From positions 1 to 10,311 of the forward strand of contig JBEGVB010000120.1 of the NCBI GenBank assembly GCA_041178545.1: DNA of 10,311 nucleotides, read 5' to 3'. Of the stretch, positions 7,113 through 10,311 are shown in pieces. The notes under the pieces are model-generated. The model was not told the DNA's origin and made no database searches. It was given only the letters and a program-made list of their open reading frames with translations. Origin of the DNA: JBEATZ01 sp041178545 (lineage in GTDB: Bacteria; Planctomycetota; UBA1135; UBA2386). Each line of letters starts with the position of its first letter. Position 1 is the stretch's first letter. The position numbers and the translations under genes are program-made.

Positions 7113-7649
7113 TCAGCGCCCAGCCTGCTGGGCGCGCAGCTGTTCCTGCACGCGCGCCTCGATCTCCACCGAGGTGGGCAGGCTCTCCGTGGGCGATGCC
7201 ACGATACCGATGGGCGCCGGCACGCCGTTCAGGTCGACCATCTTCACGGTCGAGTGGCTGCCGTCCTCGTGCACGTACCACTCCCACCCGCGGTCGACGA
7301 CCTTGGTGCGGATCGGCGAGTACGGGCGGTCGTTCCACACGAGCTTCACCGACTCGGTGACGCCGTTGAGCGCGGGCGCGACCGAACCGTCCGGGAACTG
7401 CATCTGCGGTGCAGGGGCGGCTGCGGTCTTGGCCGGCTCCACGTGCGGGACCGCGGCCTCGGCGACCACCGGCGCACCGGTCCCGACCTGCGTCCCGGGT
7501 GCCGTGGGAGCAGGTGCATCAGCCTCCTGCTGCACAGGGCCCGACCACACCACCCACGCCAGCAGACCGGCTGCCACCAGCCCCAGCACGAGCAGCAACG
7601 GGGCGAGCGCGCTGCCGCGCTCGCTGCATGCAGGAAGCGCTCTGCTCAC
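7113..7649 (-). CDS. Small membrane-anchored protein with Pro/Ala linker, function unknown
   Basis: I do not recognise this gene. From GTG at 7649 it encodes 178 residues: a short basic N-terminus, one hydrophobic helix (about 15-35, APLLLVLGLVAAGLLAWVVW), a Pro/Ala/Glu/Val-rich linker (about 38-82), and a compact domain (about 83-158) with WNDRPYSPI, WEWYVHEDGSHST and MVDLNGVPAPIG. The C-terminus is a charged helix (EIEARVQEQLRAQQ). This predicts a single-span anchor holding a small extracytoplasmic domain. The start is chosen because GTG overlaps the TGA of the upstream secreted-protein gene (GTGA) and places the helix at the N-terminus. Coupling to that gene suggests the two products work together, perhaps as secreted protein and membrane partner. 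The 3' end lies 12 bp from namZ2, in convergent orientation. Confidence 0.75.
   Translation of the reverse strand: MSRALPACSERGSALAPLLLVLGLVAAGLLAWVVWSGPVQQEADAPAPTAPGTQVGTGAPVVAEAAVPHVEPAKTAAAPAPQMQFPDGSVAPALNGVTESVKLVWNDRPYSPIRTKVVDRGWEWYVHEDGSHSTVKMVDLNGVPAPIGIVASPTESLPTSVEIEARVQEQLRAQQAGR
7116..7135. terminator. Possible hairpin between convergent genes
   Basis: A perfect 8-bp inverted repeat (GCGCCCAG and CTGGGCGC) around a 4-base loop lies 15 bp beyond the namZ2 stop and within the last codons of the convergent gene. No T tract follows on either strand, so intrinsic termination is uncertain. Confidence 0.25.
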
Positions 7650-8887
7650 AGGTGCTGCTTGCCGCAGCCCGTGGCACGCACCTCGAGCCCACCGCCCGAG
7701 GAGTTGGGGTTGAGCACGAATCCCTGGTACCAGATGTCGTACGGCTGGCCCGGCAGCGACAGGCCCTGGATGGCGGAACGGATCACCGGGTTGAGCGTCA
7801 GCATGTGCTGGTAGAGACCGGTGGAACCGCTCACGCCGAAGAACGTCACGCCGGACACGAAGTCGATGCAGACGTTGCCGCGGGTGTTCGGGTTGGCGAC
7901 CGCGGGAGTGATGCTCGCCAGCGGGACCGAACCAATCGGGCTCGGGCCGACGGAGAGGATCACGAACACGGGCGAGTTCGGCAGGTTGACCTCGCTCACG
8001 AGGAACCCGATGTCGTCCGCGCGCGCCGGCGACGAGAGGTTGCCGTCGTAGACGTCGGGGTGCAGGCCCGAGAAGAAGTTGGTGGTCCCGCCGAGGGGCG
8101 TGGAGTTCGCGACGCCGGGGTTGGAACTCGCGTACGTGCTCTGGTTGGTCTGGGTGACGCACACGCCACCGGTCACGTTGGCGATGACCTCCATGCGGAT
8201 CTGCCGACGGCTGCCCGGGGTGGGCGTCGGGTAGATGGCAGGTCCCTGCGGCAAGCCACTCGCGAGCGGCATGTGGCACGCGTACTGGCCGACGTTGATC
8301 GTGGCGGCGCCGAGACCGGGCTGGTCGGTGGCCGCGGTGCCGGTCGAACCGGGGGCGCGGTCGTATGCGGTGTGGATCGAGACGCCGTCGGTGGGCCAGC
8401 TGCCCGTGGCCGGCAGGTTCAGCTGCACGCCGATCCACTTGTCGCCCTTGGGCGCCGTCGGCGCCGTCGGGGGCAGGGTGACCGTGATGATCCACGCGAC
8501 CGCGGTCGTGGTCGTCGAGGTGGGCATGTTCAGCGCGCCAGTGCGCAGCCACGGGGCCGTGGCGTCCGGGAAGTCGGGCACGGCGGGGTCCTCGTTGTAC
8601 GCAACGACGCTGTAGGTCTCGGGCGTGGTGCCGACCTGGTCCTGCAGCACGACGCGGATCGCGTTGAACTTGAACGTGCTGCCCGTCGTGTCGGCCGGGT
8701 CCAGCATCCAGTCGAGGTAGTCGCGGTTGTCGAATCGGTTCATCACGTCGGCAACGATGGTGTTGGCACCGATGCGGTCCGTGTAGCTGGTGGTCCAGCC
8801 GCGCGTGAAGCCGACGTCGTTGTTCGTCTGGGCAACGAGCGAGCCGGCGAAGAGGGAACAGAACACGAGAGAGCGTGCATGCAGCAT
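7646..8887 (-). CDS. Secreted protein of unknown function
   Basis: I do not recognise a named family. The ATG at 8887 has GGAG ten bases upstream and gives 413 residues. It opens with a clean signal peptide (MLHARSLVFCSLFAGSLVA, probable cleavage before Q20). A longer start at 8986 would bury that signal. The mature protein is rich in Thr, Ser, Pro, Gly and Asn with alternating hydrophobic residues, which suggests beta-sandwich domains. There is no transmembrane segment after the signal and no recognisable catalytic motif. Landmarks are SYTDRIGANTIVADVMNRF near the mature N-terminus, a Thr-rich strand TSTTTTAVAWIITVTLP, and a C-terminal module with VCIDFVSG, WYQGFVLNPNSS and EVRATGCG; the paired cysteines could form disulfides. 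The gene is translationally coupled to the membrane-anchored protein downstream. A surface or extracellular structural or binding role is inference only. Confidence 0.8.
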   Translation of the reverse strand: MLHARSLVFCSLFAGSLVAQTNNDVGFTRGWTTSYTDRIGANTIVADVMNRFDNRDYLDWMLDPADTTGSTFKFNAIRVVLQDQVGTTPETYSVVAYNEDPAVPDFPDATAPWLRTGALNMPTSTTTTAVAWIITVTLPPTAPTAPKGDKWIGVQLNLPATGSWPTDGVSIHTAYDRAPGSTGTAATDQPGLGAATINVGQYACHMPLASGLPQGPAIYPTPTPGSRRQIRMEVIANVTGGVCVTQTNQSTYASSNPGVANSTPLGGTTNFFSGLHPDVYDGNLSSPARADDIGFLVSEVNLPNSPVFVILSVGPSPIGSVPLASITPAVANPNTRGNVCIDFVSGVTFFGVSGSTGLYQHMLTLNPVIRSAIQGLSLPGQPYDIWYQGFVLNPNSSGGGLEVRATGCGKQHL

Positions 8888-9066
8888 GGTGGCTGTGCTC
8901 CGGGTGCTGGGTGGGGGTGCGCCGGGGGTTCGGCGCAGGCACCGGGAGCATAGGGAAACGAGTGCCAACTGCGCAGCCTGTGGCATCGGTGCACGAGCGT
9001 GTTACGAAACGCGCGTTCGACGGGCCCCTGCCCGTCCGGGCCACGAGAGGTAGGATTCCGACTCGC
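8888..9066. promoter_or_regulatory. Divergent intergenic region upstream of the secreted-protein gene and the amidase
   Basis: This 179-bp gap is the longest non-coding stretch in the window and must carry both promoters. On the minus strand, GGAG 10 bp before the ATG at 8887 is a ribosome site. On the plus strand, AGGA at 9052-9055, 11 bp before the ATG at 9067, is a weaker one. A 10-bp palindrome AACGCGCGTT (9008-9017) could be an operator. No well-spaced -35/-10 pair was found in either direction. Confidence 0.35.
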
Positions 9067-10311
9067 ATGCTCCGCACCTGGCACCTCGCCTCCGTTGCCC
9101 TTGCCGCGGGTTCGCTCGTCGGGGAACTGGTCGCACAGCAGCCGCTCGCGTGGCGAGGCGGCGTGCTCACGCCCATGGCCCCAGCCAGCACTGGAGTGCG
9201 CGCTGCCATCGAGGCCACGGTGGCGGGGCCGGACGCTTCCCAGCGCGCAGCGGGATTCCACTCCGCGCTCGCGCCGGGAACGCGCCTCGTGGACTGCCGG
9301 GTCCAGTTGCCCGCGGTCACCCTCGTGCTGGACGAGTCGTTCCTGCAGGGTCCGGTCGAGGACTCGGTGGAACAGTTGACCAAGACCGCCATGACGGTTG
9401 CGGAGGTCCGTACCGTCCACCTCCGCATCCTGCGGGCCGACGGCACGGAAGTGGACCTCACCGAGGCACTCGGTCAGGCCCCCCCACAGGCACCAGGCAC
9501 AAGCGTGGAGCCGCCTGCTGCGGACGGGCCGCTGGTACAGGGTGCGCTCACGGGACGCACCGTCGTCGTGTCCCCCGGCCACGGCTGGTACTTCCACCCC
9601 ACGCTGGGCTGGACCACCCAGCGGGGCACCATCGACGGCCTCACCGAGGACTTCCACACCAACGAGATCGCCATGCACCACCTGGTGCCTGCGCTCGAGA
9701 ACCTCGGCGCCACGGTGATCAGCTGCCGCGAACGAGGCGAGCGGCCCACCGAGGCCGTGGTCGACAACGACGGCGGCACGCCGGCGTACGTCGAGACCGG
9801 CGGTTGGTCCACCTCGGCATCGTCCGGCTACCAGAACCTGGGCTACCGCTTCGCCACGACCAGTGCGAGCGCGACGGCATCCGCGACGTGGACCCTGCCG
9901 GTGACGGGCCCGGGCATGCACCCCGTCTATGCATGGTTCCGTGCCGGGACCAACCGCTCGGCTGACGCGCGCTACACCGTGCACCACACGGGCGGCACGA
10001 CGGTCGTGTTCGTGGACCAACGCCGCGACAACCTCACCTGGGTGCACCTCGGCGACTTCTGGTTCTCACCCACCGCCCCTGCGCGCGTGGTGCTCGACAA
10101 CCAGAGCTCGGCGCCGGGCGCAGTCGTCATCGCCGATGCGGTGCGCCTCGGCGGCGGCACCGGTTCGGTCGTGCGCGGCACTGCGGCGAGCGGCAGGCCA
10201 AAGTGGCAGGAGGCCTCGCGCTACTGGGCACAACTGAGCGGCGCGCCTGCCACCGTCTACGACTCCGTGACGACAGGAACCGATGCCGACGACGACGTCT
10301 CGTGCAGGCCC
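9067..10311 (+). CDS. Secreted N-acetylmuramoyl-L-alanine amidase (Amidase_3) with inserted golvesin-like domain, 3' end outside window
   Basis: Zinc amidase of the Amidase_3 family, which cuts the bond between MurNAc and L-alanine and frees stem peptides from peptidoglycan. The reading frame is open from ATG 9067 to the window edge (415 residues). A signal peptide covers 1-23, cleaved before Q24. Residues 25-160 form an unrecognised N-terminal region ending in a Pro-rich linker. Catalysis begins with TVVVSPGHG (165-173), where H172 is the first zinc ligand. E194 in GLTEDFHTNE fits the second ligand, followed by NLGATVISCRERG. Instead of continuing to the next zinc histidine, the chain enters a golvesin/xanthan-lyase-type beta domain (about 239-362). 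Its markers are YAWFRAGTNRSADARYTVHH, VFVDQRR, WVHLGDFWF and VVIADAVRLGGG. Then GRPKWQEASRYWAQLSGAP returns to amidase-type sequence. The second zinc histidine and catalytic glutamate must lie beyond the window. An AGGA 11 bp upstream supports the start. Confidence 0.88.
   Translation, partial: MLRTWHLASVALAAGSLVGELVAQQPLAWRGGVLTPMAPASTGVRAAIEATVAGPDASQRAAGFHSALAPGTRLVDCRVQLPAVTLVLDESFLQGPVEDSVEQLTKTAMTVAEVRTVHLRILRADGTEVDLTEALGQAPPQAPGTSVEPPAADGPLVQGALTGRTVVVSPGHGWYFHPTLGWTTQRGTIDGLTEDFHTNEIAMHHLVPALENLGATVISCRERGERPTEAVVDNDGGTPAYVETGGWSTSASSGYQNLGYRFATTSASATASATWTLPVTGPGMHPVYAWFRAGTNRSADARYTVHHTGGTTVVFVDQRRDNLTWVHLGDFWFSPTAPARVVLDNQSSAPGAVVIADAVRLGGGTGSVVRGTAASGRPKWQEASRYWAQLSGAPATVYDSVTTGTDADDDVSCRP

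Noticed and set aside
8451..8468. Two tandem copies of GGCGCCGTC
   Set aside because: They encode a Thr-Ala-Pro repeat in the secreted protein; only two copies, no sign of a mobile or regulatory repeat.
8952..8968. Sigma-54-like promoter on the minus strand (TTGGCACT followed by a T-rich spacer)
   Set aside because: The -24 half fits, but the required GC at -12 is CC here.
8888..8986. Longer start at 8986 for the secreted unknown protein
   Set aside because: It would place 33 Arg/Pro-rich residues before an otherwise perfect signal peptide, and GGAG precedes the ATG at 8887.

Overview
The window is very GC-rich (about 70% by eye) and densely coded. It has non-ATG starts, and its secreted proteins have signal peptides that end just before a glutamine. 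Signal peptides and domain content suggest a Gram-negative-type environmental bacterium. Planctomycetota is my best guess, from the DUF5077/DUF3472 protein, the golvesin-like domain and the lineage-style secreted hypothetical proteins. High-GC Bacteroidota or another PVC/FCB-type lineage cannot be excluded. No RNA gene, CRISPR array, insertion sequence or phage gene was seen.

Layout, left to right. (1) A minus-strand pair at 1-1869: murQ, then nagX, a membrane acetyltransferase that runs off the left edge; the two share a GTGA stop/start overlap. (2) A sodium:solute symporter at 1912-3390 on the plus strand, divergent from murQ across only 42 bp. (3) A secreted DUF5077/DUF3472 protein at 3376-4668 on the minus strand, whose 3' end overlaps the symporter by 15 bp. 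(4) A plus-strand pair at 4714-7100 encoding two DUF1343/NamZ (GH171) paralogues, again joined by GTGA; the first has a signal peptide and the second does not. (5) A minus-strand pair at 7113-8887: a secreted protein of unknown function and a small membrane-anchored protein, again joined by GTGA. (6) A secreted N-acetylmuramoyl-L-alanine amidase from 9067 that leaves the right edge and carries a golvesin-like domain inside its catalytic fold.

Taken together, most genes point to scavenging or recycling of peptidoglycan sugars. The amidase would strip stem peptides. The exported NamZ would release N-acetylmuramic acid (MurNAc) from glycan ends. The symporter is the likely importer. MurQ converts MurNAc-6-phosphate to GlcNAc-6-phosphate. 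NagX could acetylate a glucosamine-type sugar across the membrane. A MurNAc kinase, needed between import and MurQ, is not in the window. The pathway reading rests on known families and on neighbourhood; the specific substrates are inferred.
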